A stretch of 15,066 nucleotides of DNA from Bacillota bacterium (lineage in GTDB: Bacteria > Bacillota > Dethiobacteria > SKNC01), in contig SKLX01000206.1 of NCBI GenBank assembly GCA_007121375.1, positions 1 through 15,066 of the forward strand, given 5' to 3'. Below, piece after piece: positions 6,792-14,243 of the stretch. Every line of letters starts with the position of its first letter. The first letter of the stretch is position 1. Made by a program: the position numbers and the translations under genes. The notes beneath the pieces were generated by a model. That model made no database searches and was not told where the DNA came from. It saw only the letters and a list, made by a program, of their open reading frames with translations.

Positions 6792-7757
6792 TTAATAAAG
6801 GTGACAGGCTACCAGGTGATTATTCCCCATATCTTTTAAGAAAGGCCTTTCTTTTTGGCAAATATCCTGAGAAAATGAACAGCGGGGATGAAAATGGCAT
6901 CCTGAAGGGGGATTCCGGGGATCCGGCACCTCCCCTTCCAGTATAAATTTCTCTTTATTTCTTAAAGCTTTCCTATGGGGTACAGCAGAAATTAAAGCCC
7001 TGGTATAAATGTGCATGGGTTTTTCAAATAACTTCCTGGTGGAAGCTAATTCCACTATCCTTCCCAGGTACATTATAATCACCCTGTGGCTGAATTCTTC
7101 TACAGTAGTAAGGTCATGGGATATAAAAATATAATTAAACCTGTAGTTTTCTTTTAAATCCTGCATAAGTTTAATAATCTGTCCTTTAACTGAAACATCT
7201 AAAGCCGATACAGGTTCATCAGCAACCACCAACCTGGGATGCAAAATAAGGGCCCGAGCTATATTTATCCGCTGCCTTTGACCCCCACTGAACTCTTGAG
7301 GATACCTGTTCATGTCCCCGGCGTTTAAGCCCACTTCTCCCAAAACCCTTTTCACCAGTTCCATCTTCTTTCCACCTTTGAAAAGCCCATGTATTTCCAG
7401 GCCTTCCCCTACTATTTCTCCAACTTTCATCCTGGGGGGAAGGGAAGCATAGGGGTCCTGAAAAATTATCTGCAGTTTTCTTCGAATCTTTCTCATTTCT
7501 CCAGGATTTAAGCTGATAAGATCCTTTCCTTGAAAAAAAATAAATCCCCTGGTAGGTTCAATAAGCCGGGTAATCAATTTAGCCAGAGTAGTCTTACCGC
7601 ATCCACTTTCACCTACAATACTTAAGGTTTCCCCTTCATACATATCAAAATTTACGTCATCAAGGGCCAGCACTTCATCCTCAGGAGGAGAAAAAAGGCT
7701 TCCTTCCTTCTTGTAATATTTAGTTAAGTTTTTTACTGACAGTAGAGGATAAGTCAT
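6792..7757 (-). CDS. Oligopeptide/dipeptide ABC transporter ATPase (OppF/DppF type)
   Basis: One of two ATPases that drive peptide import; acts at the cytoplasmic face with the two permeases. 321 residues: Walker A GESGCGKT (49-56), FQDPYAS in the Q-loop region, signature FSGGQRQR (about 155-162), Walker B LVVADEP (about 175-181), and H-loop ISHD. The C-terminal oligopeptide/dipeptide extension contains C287, C293, C300 and C318 (spacing x5, x6, x17), the pattern that holds a [4Fe-4S] cluster in some peptide-transporter ATPases. The ATG at 7757 overlaps the stop of the preceding ATPase by four bases (ATGA), typical of translational coupling. It is the last gene of the operon; no terminator is visible after it. 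Of the pair, OppF is assigned by order and by FQDPYAS/FSGGQRQR features; ligand unknown. Confidence 0.94.
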   Translation of the reverse strand: MTYPLLSVKNLTKYYKKEGSLFSPPEDEVLALDDVNFDMYEGETLSIVGESGCGKTTLAKLITRLIEPTRGFIFFQGKDLISLNPGEMRKIRRKLQIIFQDPYASLPPRMKVGEIVGEGLEIHGLFKGGKKMELVKRVLGEVGLNAGDMNRYPQEFSGGQRQRINIARALILHPRLVVADEPVSALDVSVKGQIIKLMQDLKENYRFNYIFISHDLTTVEEFSHRVIIMYLGRIVELASTRKLFEKPMHIYTRALISAVPHRKALRNKEKFILEGEVPDPRNPPSGCHFHPRCSFSQDICQKERPFLKDMGNNHLVACHLY

Positions 7758-8782
7758 AAGGGTTTTTCATCCTTCTCCAGGGCCCCTTCCTGGTATTTCC
7801 AGCACCTAACCTGGCGGTGGAAGGAAAAACTATTACCTATCCATCCTTTACCTCCGATTTCCTTTAATGAAGGTTCTGCCCCTTTACATTCTCTGCTTAC
7901 CCTGGAACAGCGGTGCTGAAACCTGCAGCCGGCAGGTATATTAGACTGGTAGGAAAAAGGAGCATCTTCCCCAGGTAACCTCCAGGCAACCCTTTCAAAG
8001 GAAGGTGATACCTCTACCAGAGATCGGGTATATGGATGGAGGGGGTCTTTAAATATTTCCCTTATGCCCCCTGTTTCTACAATCCTGCCCCCGTACATTA
8101 TCATCACCCTATCGCAAAGCTCCCTCACCACTTCCAGGTCATGACTTACCAGCAAAATTGCCATGGGTGTCTTCTCCCTTATTCTCCTTAAAAGTTCAAT
8201 TATTTGATACTGGAGGGTGACATCCAAAGCTGTAGTAGGTTCATCAGCTATCAATAAACGAGGGGAGCAGGCCAGGGCCATGGAAATCATTACCCGCTGG
8301 CGTATTCCTCCACTTAACTGGTGGGGATATTCCTTCATGCGCCTCTCACTATCCTTTATTCCCATCTCACTTAATAAGTAAAGGGCTCTTTCCCTGGCCT
8401 GGCCCCAGGAAATTTTCCAGTGTTCTACCATGGGCTCCATTATCTGCACTCCAATAGTTAGAACCGGATTTAAAAAGGTCATGGGTTCTTGAAAAATTAC
8501 TCCTATTTGCCTGCCCCTGAATTTTTTTAGCTTCCTTTCAGGTAGGGTTAGTATATTAACTCCATCAAAAAAAACTTCCCCACCAACTTTTCCCCGGGAA
8601 GATGTAAGATTCAAAAGGGACAAAGAGGCAGCAGTTTTGCCTGAACCACTTTCTCCCACCAGTCCTACCACCTCCCGAGGCCATATTTTAAAACTTATAC
8701 CCTCCACAGCTTTAAAAAAGCCTTCTTCTCTCTTAAAATTAACGGCTAAGTCTTTTACTTCCAGTAAGGGCTTTTCCATCAT
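7754..8782 (-). CDS. Oligopeptide/dipeptide ABC transporter ATPase (OppD/DppD type)
   Basis: Partner ATPase of the peptide importer, 342 residues from the ATG at 8782. Walker A GESGSGKT (43-50), FQEPMTFLNP in the Q-loop region (the family more often has Ser where this has Phe), signature LSGGIRQR, Walker B LLIADEPTTALD, and H-loop VSHD. The C-terminus has four cysteines C286, C292, C299 and C327 (spacing x5, x6, x27), again fitting a possible [4Fe-4S] site, with a longer last spacing than in the partner. Two adjacent ATGs (8782, 8779) are possible starts, preceded by AAGGAAG and AAGGA; the upstream in-frame TTG at 8800 has no better site and adds six residues that lie over the ribosome binding region. 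It is coupled to oppF by a 4-base overlap. Confidence 0.94.
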   Translation of the reverse strand: MMEKPLLEVKDLAVNFKREEGFFKAVEGISFKIWPREVVGLVGESGSGKTAASLSLLNLTSSRGKVGGEVFFDGVNILTLPERKLKKFRGRQIGVIFQEPMTFLNPVLTIGVQIMEPMVEHWKISWGQARERALYLLSEMGIKDSERRMKEYPHQLSGGIRQRVMISMALACSPRLLIADEPTTALDVTLQYQIIELLRRIREKTPMAILLVSHDLEVVRELCDRVMIMYGGRIVETGGIREIFKDPLHPYTRSLVEVSPSFERVAWRLPGEDAPFSYQSNIPAGCRFQHRCSRVSRECKGAEPSLKEIGGKGWIGNSFSFHRQVRCWKYQEGALEKDEKPL

Positions 8783-8803
8783 GATCCTTCTTCCTTCCAA
8801 AAT

Positions 8804-9619
8804 CTAAGAATCTAATAAATCTTTAAGGGATTCCCCCAATAAATTAAAGGCCATTACGGTAACAAATATAAAAGCGCCGGGAAAAGCAGCATACCACCAG
8901 GCCTGACGAAAATAACCATGGGCCTCCCGTAATATGTTACCCCAGGTGGGAACAGGAGCCGGTATCCCCAGGCCTAAAAAGCTTAATCCTGCCTCTGCCA
9001 GAATGGCTGCCGGTACACTTAAGGTGGCTGCCACCACAATAGGGTCCAAAGCATTAGGAAGGATATGCCGGGTAATTATTCTTAAATCTGAGGCCCCCAG
9101 GGCCCGGATAGCTTGCACAAAATCCCTTTCCCGTAGAGACATAAATTCCGCCCTTACCAGACGAGCCACCACCGGCCACCCTGTAAAACCAATGATCAGT
9201 ATAATATGTATAAAACCAGAGTCAAATAAAGAAATCAACGTTATGATCAAAAAAAGGACTGGAAAAACAATTATGATATCCGTTAAGCGCATAATAAGGT
9301 TGTCCACTATTCCACCGTAATAACCGGCCAGGGCCCCCAGGAGGGTTCCTGTAAAAATCATGATAGCTGCCGAAATAAATCCAATGGACAGGGAAATACG
9401 AGAACCAAAAACCACTCGACTGTATATATCCCTCCCTAACCTGTCCGTTCCGAACCAGTTATCAGGTCCAGGAGGAGTTAACCAGTTTTCCGTTTCTGTC
9501 TTTAGAGGGTCATGACTTACCAGGTGAGGAGCAAAAAGAGCCATGAGAAAAAGTCCCGTAATAATTACCAGGCTAAAAATAAATATTTTATTTTTTTGAA
9601 CCCTTTTCCCCAGTATCAT
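8804..9619 (-). CDS. Oligopeptide/dipeptide ABC transporter permease (OppC/DppC type)
   Basis: Membrane subunit, 271 residues. It starts with a short cytosolic stretch and a first membrane helix (about 13-30), then the OppC-type segment GTDRLGRDIYSRVVFGSRISLSIG that links to the five-helix permease core. The EAA loop that contacts the ATPases is visible as DFVQAIRALGASDLRIITRHILPN. LGLGIPAPVPTWGNIL near the C-terminus is typical of this subfamily. ATG at 9619 lies 16 bases after the OppB stop with only a modest upstream AGGGTGAAG, so translation may depend on the preceding gene. 21 bases separate it from the OppD start. Confidence 0.94.
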   Translation of the reverse strand: MILGKRVQKNKIFIFSLVIITGLFLMALFAPHLVSHDPLKTETENWLTPPGPDNWFGTDRLGRDIYSRVVFGSRISLSIGFISAAIMIFTGTLLGALAGYYGGIVDNLIMRLTDIIIVFPVLFLIITLISLFDSGFIHIILIIGFTGWPVVARLVRAEFMSLRERDFVQAIRALGASDLRIITRHILPNALDPIVVAATLSVPAAILAEAGLSFLGLGIPAPVPTWGNILREAHGYFRQAWWYAAFPGAFIFVTVMAFNLLGESLKDLLDS

Positions 9620-9635
9620 TTTATTTTACTTCACC

Positions 9636-10586
9636 CTATCTGTATTTTATGCGAGGATCGAAGGAGGCATATAAAAGATCTGCCACCAGGTTAAAGAGGG
9701 TAACCAGGAAGGCTACCATAATATTAATGGCCATTACGGAAGGATAATCCCTGGACAGGGTAGCAGAAACTATCCACCTTCCCATTCCCGGCCAGCTGAA
9801 AACATATTCAGTAAGCATGGCCCCCGTAAAAAGGTAGGGTAGGTGTAAAGATATAACCGTTATCAAAGGCAGCGCAGCATTTCTCAATACATGCCGAAGG
9901 AGTATGGTCATATCCCCCAGGCCCTTGGCCCGGGCGGTAATTATGTAATCCTGCTGGATAACCTCCCAAACACCTGCCCTCACATACCTGATAAAATAGG
10001 CAGCACTGGCAACAGAAAGGACAACCGTAGGCAGAAGGAGGTGTTTCAGGTAATCAAGGAGGGAAAACTCCATCCCCACCGTTCTCATACCTGCTGCTGG
10101 CAGCCATTTAAAATGATAAGAAAAAAATAAAATCAGGAGCATCCCCAACCAAAAATTTGGTATAGACACTCCTCCTAAAGTAAAGCTGGAAATAACCTGA
10201 TCCCAAAAGCTTCCCTTCCTGAGAGCTGAAAAAACCCCCAGGGGGATAGATATAAGAAGGGAAACCAGGAGAGATGTTCCAGTAAGAAGGAGGGTAGCAG
10301 GCACCCTTTCCATCATCAACTCCCAGACAGGTTTATTATGAACCAGGGAAATACCAAAATCACCCTGCAACATATTCTTCAGCCAGGAAAAGTACTGGAC
10401 ATGAAGGGGCTGATCCAGCTGCCTGAGCTCCTTCCAACGAGCTACAGCCTCAGGATTAAATCTCAGTTCAGGATCCAGGTGATAGGGATCCCCGGGAGCC
10501 AAATTCATCATAACAAAAGTAAGAAGGGACACCCCTAATAAAACAATTATGGCATGAAAAATTCTCCGGGAAAAGAAAGGATACAT
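9636..10586 (-). CDS. Oligopeptide/dipeptide ABC transporter permease (OppB/DppB type)
   Basis: Second membrane subunit, 316 residues, in the usual OppB arrangement: N-terminal helix (RRIFHAIIVLLGVSLLTFVM), the periplasm-facing segment with LNLAPGDP-like NLAPGDPY, QYFSWLKNMLQGDFGISLV, then the permease core with VSIPNFWLGMLLI and the EAA loop DYIITARAKGLGDMTILLRHVLRN. It ends DPRIKYR, the common ending of the family. ATG at 10586 is 24 bases after the stop of the binding-protein gene; the GGAAGGAGAG ribosome binding site is about 13 bases away, rather far, but no other in-frame start is closer. Forms the transport channel with the OppC-type subunit. Confidence 0.94.
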   Translation of the reverse strand: MYPFFSRRIFHAIIVLLGVSLLTFVMMNLAPGDPYHLDPELRFNPEAVARWKELRQLDQPLHVQYFSWLKNMLQGDFGISLVHNKPVWELMMERVPATLLLTGTSLLVSLLISIPLGVFSALRKGSFWDQVISSFTLGGVSIPNFWLGMLLILFFSYHFKWLPAAGMRTVGMEFSLLDYLKHLLLPTVVLSVASAAYFIRYVRAGVWEVIQQDYIITARAKGLGDMTILLRHVLRNAALPLITVISLHLPYLFTGAMLTEYVFSWPGMGRWIVSATLSRDYPSVMAINIMVAFLVTLFNLVADLLYASFDPRIKYR

Positions 10587-10610
10587 GTAATGGACAAATC
10601 TCTCCTTCCT

Positions 10611-12215
10611 CTATTCTATTTCCCACTGATATATTTTGTAAAAAGCGTTTTCAGGATGGGGAGTAAAATTATCCAGCCTGCTGGAAGCAGCATGAACTGC
10701 TTCCCTGGTATAAAGCCATATCATGGGTGCATCAGCAACAATGACTTCCTGGGCCTGACGATATATTTCAGCCCTTTCTTCCTCCTCCATGGTTACCAGG
10801 GCTTCCTCAATAAGCTCGTCCACCCGGGGATTGGCATAACCCAGTTCGTTTAGTGGACTCTGGCTGTGCCAGTTGAAGGTCAGGTCCGGGTCAACACCCG
10901 TTCCCTGGCCGGATATAATTAAATCATAATTACCCTGTTGACTGGCCTCCAGAAAAGCCTGCCACTCCAATACCTGTATGTTTACCTCCACTCCTACTTG
11001 AGAAGCTGCTTCCTTGAACATTAAAGCCGCATTTTCCCTCACCTGGTTACCGGCATTTACTATCAATTTAAGTTCAAAACCATCTTCATAGCCGGTTTCT
11101 TCCAATATTTCTTCAGCCCTTCCCAGGTCCGGGGAAAAAGATTCAAATTCAGGATCATAAGGAAACTGGAGGGGCACCAGGGGACCGTGAAGAACTTCCC
11201 CATACCCCAAAAGGACATCTTCAACCAGGGCTTCCCTGTCCAAAATCATAGAAAGAGCCCTTCGCACTTCCCTTTCCTGAAGGGGAGTATCTTCTCTTTT
11301 CATATTAAAGCCCAGGTAATCATAAACCAGGCGTAAGTTGGAATAAATCTCTACTTCGGGATTTTCTTCTAAATCCTCCACATCCTCCAGTTTAACTGCC
11401 GTAGGTATTAATTCCAGGTTTCCATTTATTAATTCAATAAGCTGGGCTTCCTGGTTGGGTATAATCCGGTAATATATTTCTTCTATATTTGGAGCTCCCA
11501 TGTAAAAATCCTGGTTGGAAGTCATTTTTAGATATTCGTCCACTTCCCATTCCTCTAAAAGGTAAGGGCCGGAAGTTACCTCCGGCCACCTGCTAAACTG
11601 GTGACCTTCTATTTCTGCTACGGGAACCTCTCCTAAAATATGCTCGGGTAAAGGCTGAAACTCCAGGTAGGATAAAAAGGGAGCCAGGGCCTGTTCCAGG
11701 GTTATTTTTAAGGTATCTTCATCAATCACTTCAATCCCCTGGATATCCCCATCAGCAAGGGAGGAGTCATGCTCCAAATGGTATTCCACTGCTCCAACAA
11801 TAGGGTGAAAATAAAGGGAATACTGGTGACCGGTGAAGTCAGGATGACACATAACTCTCAGGGTAAAAGCTGCATCCTGGGCAGTCAGGGGTTCACCATC
11901 TGACCACTGAAGACCTTCCCGAAAATTAAGTAAATAAGTTCTTCCTTCCTCCTTTATCTCCCAATCGTATACCAGGGCAGGTTCCATTTCCAAAGTTTCT
12001 TTATTGGATTTAAGGAGGCTTTCAAAAAGAAAAGAAACCACCTCAGCAGAAAAACTATCCCTTACATACAGGGGATTTAGAGTTATAGGACTTCCCAGAG
12101 AAGATACCCTTAACTGCCCGTCGGGAGATTGTTCAAGGTTGCATCCTGAAAAACTAAAAGCTAACAATAATACTAAAATAAGTACTAAAATAATTAACAT
12201 TATTTTTCTAATCAA
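10611..12215 (-). CDS. Peptide-binding lipoprotein of the ABC transporter (SBP_bac_5, OppA/DppA type)
   Basis: Extracellular binding protein that delivers peptides to the importer, 534 residues. The N-terminus is a short basic stretch (MIRK), a hydrophobic core (about 6-22) and a lipobox FSGC with C25 as the lipidated residue, so it is anchored to the outer face of the membrane. The mature part has family landmarks: ITLNPLYVRD, LRVMCHPDFTGHQYS, SGPYLLEEWE, DYLGFNMKRE, VRRALSMILDREALVEDVLLGYGEV and the C-terminal peptide-binding lobe. The start is TTG at 12215, chosen because AGGAGG lies 8 bases upstream; the open frame extends 27 codons further to 12296 but that part would place a charged segment before the signal peptide. 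The ligand could be di- or oligopeptides, or another SBP_bac_5 substrate such as nickel; sequence alone does not decide. Confidence 0.93.
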   Translation of the reverse strand: MIRKIMLIILVLILVLLLAFSFSGCNLEQSPDGQLRVSSLGSPITLNPLYVRDSFSAEVVSFLFESLLKSNKETLEMEPALVYDWEIKEEGRTYLLNFREGLQWSDGEPLTAQDAAFTLRVMCHPDFTGHQYSLYFHPIVGAVEYHLEHDSSLADGDIQGIEVIDEDTLKITLEQALAPFLSYLEFQPLPEHILGEVPVAEIEGHQFSRWPEVTSGPYLLEEWEVDEYLKMTSNQDFYMGAPNIEEIYYRIIPNQEAQLIELINGNLELIPTAVKLEDVEDLEENPEVEIYSNLRLVYDYLGFNMKREDTPLQEREVRRALSMILDREALVEDVLLGYGEVLHGPLVPLQFPYDPEFESFSPDLGRAEEILEETGYEDGFELKLIVNAGNQVRENAALMFKEAASQVGVEVNIQVLEWQAFLEASQQGNYDLIISGQGTGVDPDLTFNWHSQSPLNELGYANPRVDELIEEALVTMEEEERAEIYRQAQEVIVADAPMIWLYTREAVHAASSRLDNFTPHPENAFYKIYQWEIE

Positions 12216-12223
12216 TATAATTT

Positions 12224-12229
12224 CCTCCT
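12224..12229 (-). promoter_or_regulatory. Ribosome binding site fixing the oppA TTG start
   Basis: AGGAGG on the - strand, 8 bases before TTG at 12215, within a longer AGAGGAGGAAA. It supports TTG over the ATG five codons downstream (12200) and over the longer open frame beginning at 12296. Confidence 0.8.
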
Positions 12230-12305
12230 CTAGCTCTATATTTTGTGTCGGCTTTTGCTTAAAAAGTTCTCTATTTGTCGCTGCTTTTCCTGCCAACCCT
12301 TATCA

Positions 12306-12863
12306 TTAATAGATTTTTTTGTATATCCGGTAGTAATAAAGAACTTTACCCACAAAGTTCCGGGTTTCAGAATAGGGTATTTTTGAAAGGTTTTCTTCTT
12401 TACCGTCCCACACTTCAAATTCCAGCCACTGCCTGACCCTTCCTCTCCCGGCATTATAAGAAGCTATGGCAACGTTTAACCTTTCCGGGAATTCCTTTTT
12501 TAAACTGGATAAGTACCAGGTTCCTATTTTAATGTTTGTAGAAGGGTCATAAAGCATGGAGGGCTCGAAATTATCTATCCCCACCTGGGGAGCCACCCAT
12601 TTTGCTGTAGAAGGCATTAACTGCATTAGCCCCACGGCACCTTTGCTGGATTTAGCCCTTTCGTTAAACTTACTTTCTACCCTTATAATTGAAGCAACTA
12701 AAAGAGGATCTACCTGGTATTCTTCAGCATATTTATTTATTTCTTCCCGATAATGAATGGGATAAAACACCCTTAAAAAATATTTTGAGTTTAATAAAAC
12801 AATTAAAAAAATAAAAAAAACAATCCAGGCTAAGACTCTTTTTTTTATAATAATTATGCCCAC
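12306..12863 (-). CDS. Membrane-anchored lytic transglycosylase (SLT domain)
   Basis: Cleaves the MurNAc-GlcNAc glycan bond of peptidoglycan with formation of 1,6-anhydro ends. 185 residues: an uncleaved N-terminal membrane anchor (about 9-25, with Lys-Lys-Arg before it) followed directly by one SLT catalytic domain. Catalytic Glu is E63 in IIRVESKF; GLMQLMPSTA (78-87) and SYNAG complete the motif set, with Ser in place of the more common Ala of AYNAG. No LysM or other wall-binding domain is present. The GTG start at 12863 is preceded by GGAG with 7 bases' worth of spacing plus two; the ATG two bases upstream is in another frame and hits a stop after two codons. It lies 19 bases after coaE, so the two are probably cotranscribed, an arrangement common in Clostridia. 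Confidence 0.92.
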   Translation of the reverse strand: MGIIIIKKRVLAWIVFFIFLIVLLNSKYFLRVFYPIHYREEINKYAEEYQVDPLLVASIIRVESKFNERAKSSKGAVGLMQLMPSTAKWVAPQVGIDNFEPSMLYDPSTNIKIGTWYLSSLKKEFPERLNVAIASYNAGRGRVRQWLEFEVWDGKEENLSKIPYSETRNFVGKVLYYYRIYKKIY

Positions 12864-12882
12864 ATAACCACTCCAATTTATA

Positions 12883-13500
12883 TCATCCCTGGGACATTTC
12901 CCGAATCAAACTTTGCCAAACTTCATCTACCTGTTTTCGGGTATGCTCCCGGGAATGACTGTTGTCTATAATATAATCCCCATAACGGGCTTTTTCTTCC
13001 AGGGGCATCTGAGAATTAATCCTTTTACCGGATTCCCCTTTAGAAAGATTATCCCTTTCCATCAACCTTTTCATCTGTATTTCCCTATCACATATTATTA
13101 CTATTACTTTATCCACCATTTTATCCATACCCGCTTCAAATAAAAGGGGAGCATCTATTACCAGCACCTTCCCCTTATTTTCTGGATTTTTGCAAAATTC
13201 ATCCTTTTTTTTCTGTACATGTTCTATAATCCGACGGTGGGTTATATGATTAAGCTTTTCCCTCTTTTTTTTGTCAGAAAAAACAACCTGCCCCAGTTTT
13301 TGACGGTCAATGTTTCCTTCTTCATCAACAAATTCCTGACCAAAAAAAGAAAGGATATCAGACCAGGCTTCCCTGCCGGGCTTTACCACTTCCCTGGCAA
13401 CCTGGTCCAGGTCAATAATAACGGCACCCTTTTCCAGCAATAAATTAGTAACAAAGGACTTGCCGCAAGCTATTCCTCCCGTCAAGCCAACTGTGATCAT
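12883..13500 (-). CDS. coaE: Dephospho-CoA kinase
   Basis: Phosphorylates the ribose 3'-hydroxyl of dephospho-CoA, the final step of coenzyme A synthesis, in the cytosol. The 205 residues match the family's usual length. The P-loop GGIACGKS is at residues 8-15 (Cys where Ser or Gly is common). DLDQVAREVVKPG, then VIDAPLLFEAGMD, and the lid region RLMERDNLSKGE are all family features. The ATG at 13500 abuts a G-rich GGGGTGGGAGG ribosome binding site. It sits 26 bases downstream of ytaF and 19 bases upstream of the transglycosylase, in an apparent fpg-ytaF-coaE-slt operon. Confidence 0.96.
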   Translation of the reverse strand: MITVGLTGGIACGKSFVTNLLLEKGAVIIDLDQVAREVVKPGREAWSDILSFFGQEFVDEEGNIDRQKLGQVVFSDKKKREKLNHITHRRIIEHVQKKKDEFCKNPENKGKVLVIDAPLLFEAGMDKMVDKVIVIICDREIQMKRLMERDNLSKGESGKRINSQMPLEEKARYGDYIIDNSHSREHTRKQVDEVWQSLIREMSQG

Positions 13501-13526
13501 CCTCCCACCCCGTTATAACTATTTAA

Positions 13527-14147
13527 TCAAAAGCTTATCAAATTAAGGGCCCCCAAAAGAACCAGGACAAAGCCTGATAGACAGGAGGCCCTCTCCCCAA
13601 GAATCCTGGCCATAAAACTGCTCCCCAGATAAAAACCTGACGAGACTAAAATAACCTTACTGATTCCCACAGAAGCAGAAGTTATATAGGGATTAAAACC
13701 CATCATGGCTGCTCCAAAGCCTGCTCCAAAGGCATCCATAGCCAGGGCCAAACCTAAAAACAAGGCTTCACCAGAGCTGATTTCTCCCGACTTATCCAGG
13801 TCTGCTCCCTGGGGTTCTTTCAGTAGATTAGCAAAAAGAGATATGGAATTAGGGTTTTCCTCCTGTTCATATGGAACCGTTTGTTCAAAAAAAGACTGCT
13901 TAATTATCCATATTCCTACCATCACCAGTATTACCCCACCCACTATAGAAGCAGACCTGGGAGAAAATAAATAGGCAAACATCTTGCCGGTGAACATGGA
14001 TAATAGTACAGCAAGGGCCGAAGAAAAACTTATAATTATCAGAGAGGAAAAAGGTATCCTAAGATTCTTAATACCATAAGCAATACCTACTCCAAAACCA
14101 TCTAGGCTAACAGCCAGACCCAGCAGAATCAATGAAAATACAGACAA
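13527..14147 (-). CDS. ytaF: YtaF, sporulation membrane protein of the MntP family
   Basis: A 206-residue integral membrane protein with about six helices, built of two similar halves: LGLAVSLDGFGVGIAYGI near the N-terminus and LGLALAMDAFGAGFGAAMMGF in the second half, each with a buried Asp (D16, D138). This is the MntP/LysE-like exporter fold; YtaF proteins are linked to sporulation in Bacillus, but transport of a metal is not proven. The hydrophilic loop between the halves (about 92-128) contains D116-L-D118-K-S120-G-E122-I123, which resembles an EF-hand calcium loop. The start is TTG at 14147 with AGGAGGT 7 bases upstream. That site is buried in a long predicted hairpin. Its place beside fpg and coaE matches the Bacillus gene order, which supports YtaF over a plain MntP name. 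Confidence 0.88.
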   Translation of the reverse strand: MSVFSLILLGLAVSLDGFGVGIAYGIKNLRIPFSSLIIISFSSALAVLLSMFTGKMFAYLFSPRSASIVGGVILVMVGIWIIKQSFFEQTVPYEQEENPNSISLFANLLKEPQGADLDKSGEISSGEALFLGLALAMDAFGAGFGAAMMGFNPYITSASVGISKVILVSSGFYLGSSFMARILGERASCLSGFVLVLLGALNLISF

Positions 14148-14203
14148 AGTTACTACCTCCTGGTATCGTAGATATACAATACCATAGTATGGAGATAGTA
14201 ACT
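14148..14203 (-). promoter_or_regulatory. Long leader hairpin hiding the ytaF ribosome binding site
   Basis: In the - strand transcript, the arm at 14203-14191 (AGTTACTATCTCC) pairs over 13 positions with 14160-14148 (GGAGGTAGTAACT), 12 Watson-Crick and one U-G. Nested inside, 14184-14175 (TGGTATTGTA) pairs with 14170-14161 (TACGATACCA), 10 pairs with one U-G, closed by a TATC tetraloop; a 6-base bulge (14190-14185) lies on one side only. The SD AGGAGGT (14161-14155) is wholly within the stem and the TTG start follows its last base. Both non-Watson-Crick pairs are allowed only in the - strand RNA. There is no T tract, so it is not a terminator. The remaining gap to fpg (14204-14243) holds nothing I recognise. 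Confidence 0.65.
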
Positions 14204-14243
14204 CTATCGTGCATGTCTTTCCACCAGTCTCCAGGGTGCAGAA

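Noticed and set aside
8934..9320. 128-residue + strand open frame
   Set aside because: Entirely antisense to the oppC-type permease, low-complexity and rich in Lys, Arg, Ile and Ala; typical antisense shadow of a membrane protein gene.
12216..12296. 27-codon N-terminal extension of oppA
   Set aside because: It lies upstream of a perfect AGGAGG and would put a polar segment before the lipoprotein signal peptide.
12268..12296. Possible oppA promoter on the - strand: TTGGCA, 17 bases, TAGAGA
   Set aside because: The -35 is good and spacing is ideal, but the -10 matches only three of six consensus bases. Not strong enough to list as a feature.
14221..14237. Small inverted repeat CACC/GGTG just after the fpg stop, as a terminator
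   Set aside because: Only four pairs and no T tract. fpg, ytaF and coaE are more likely cotranscribed.
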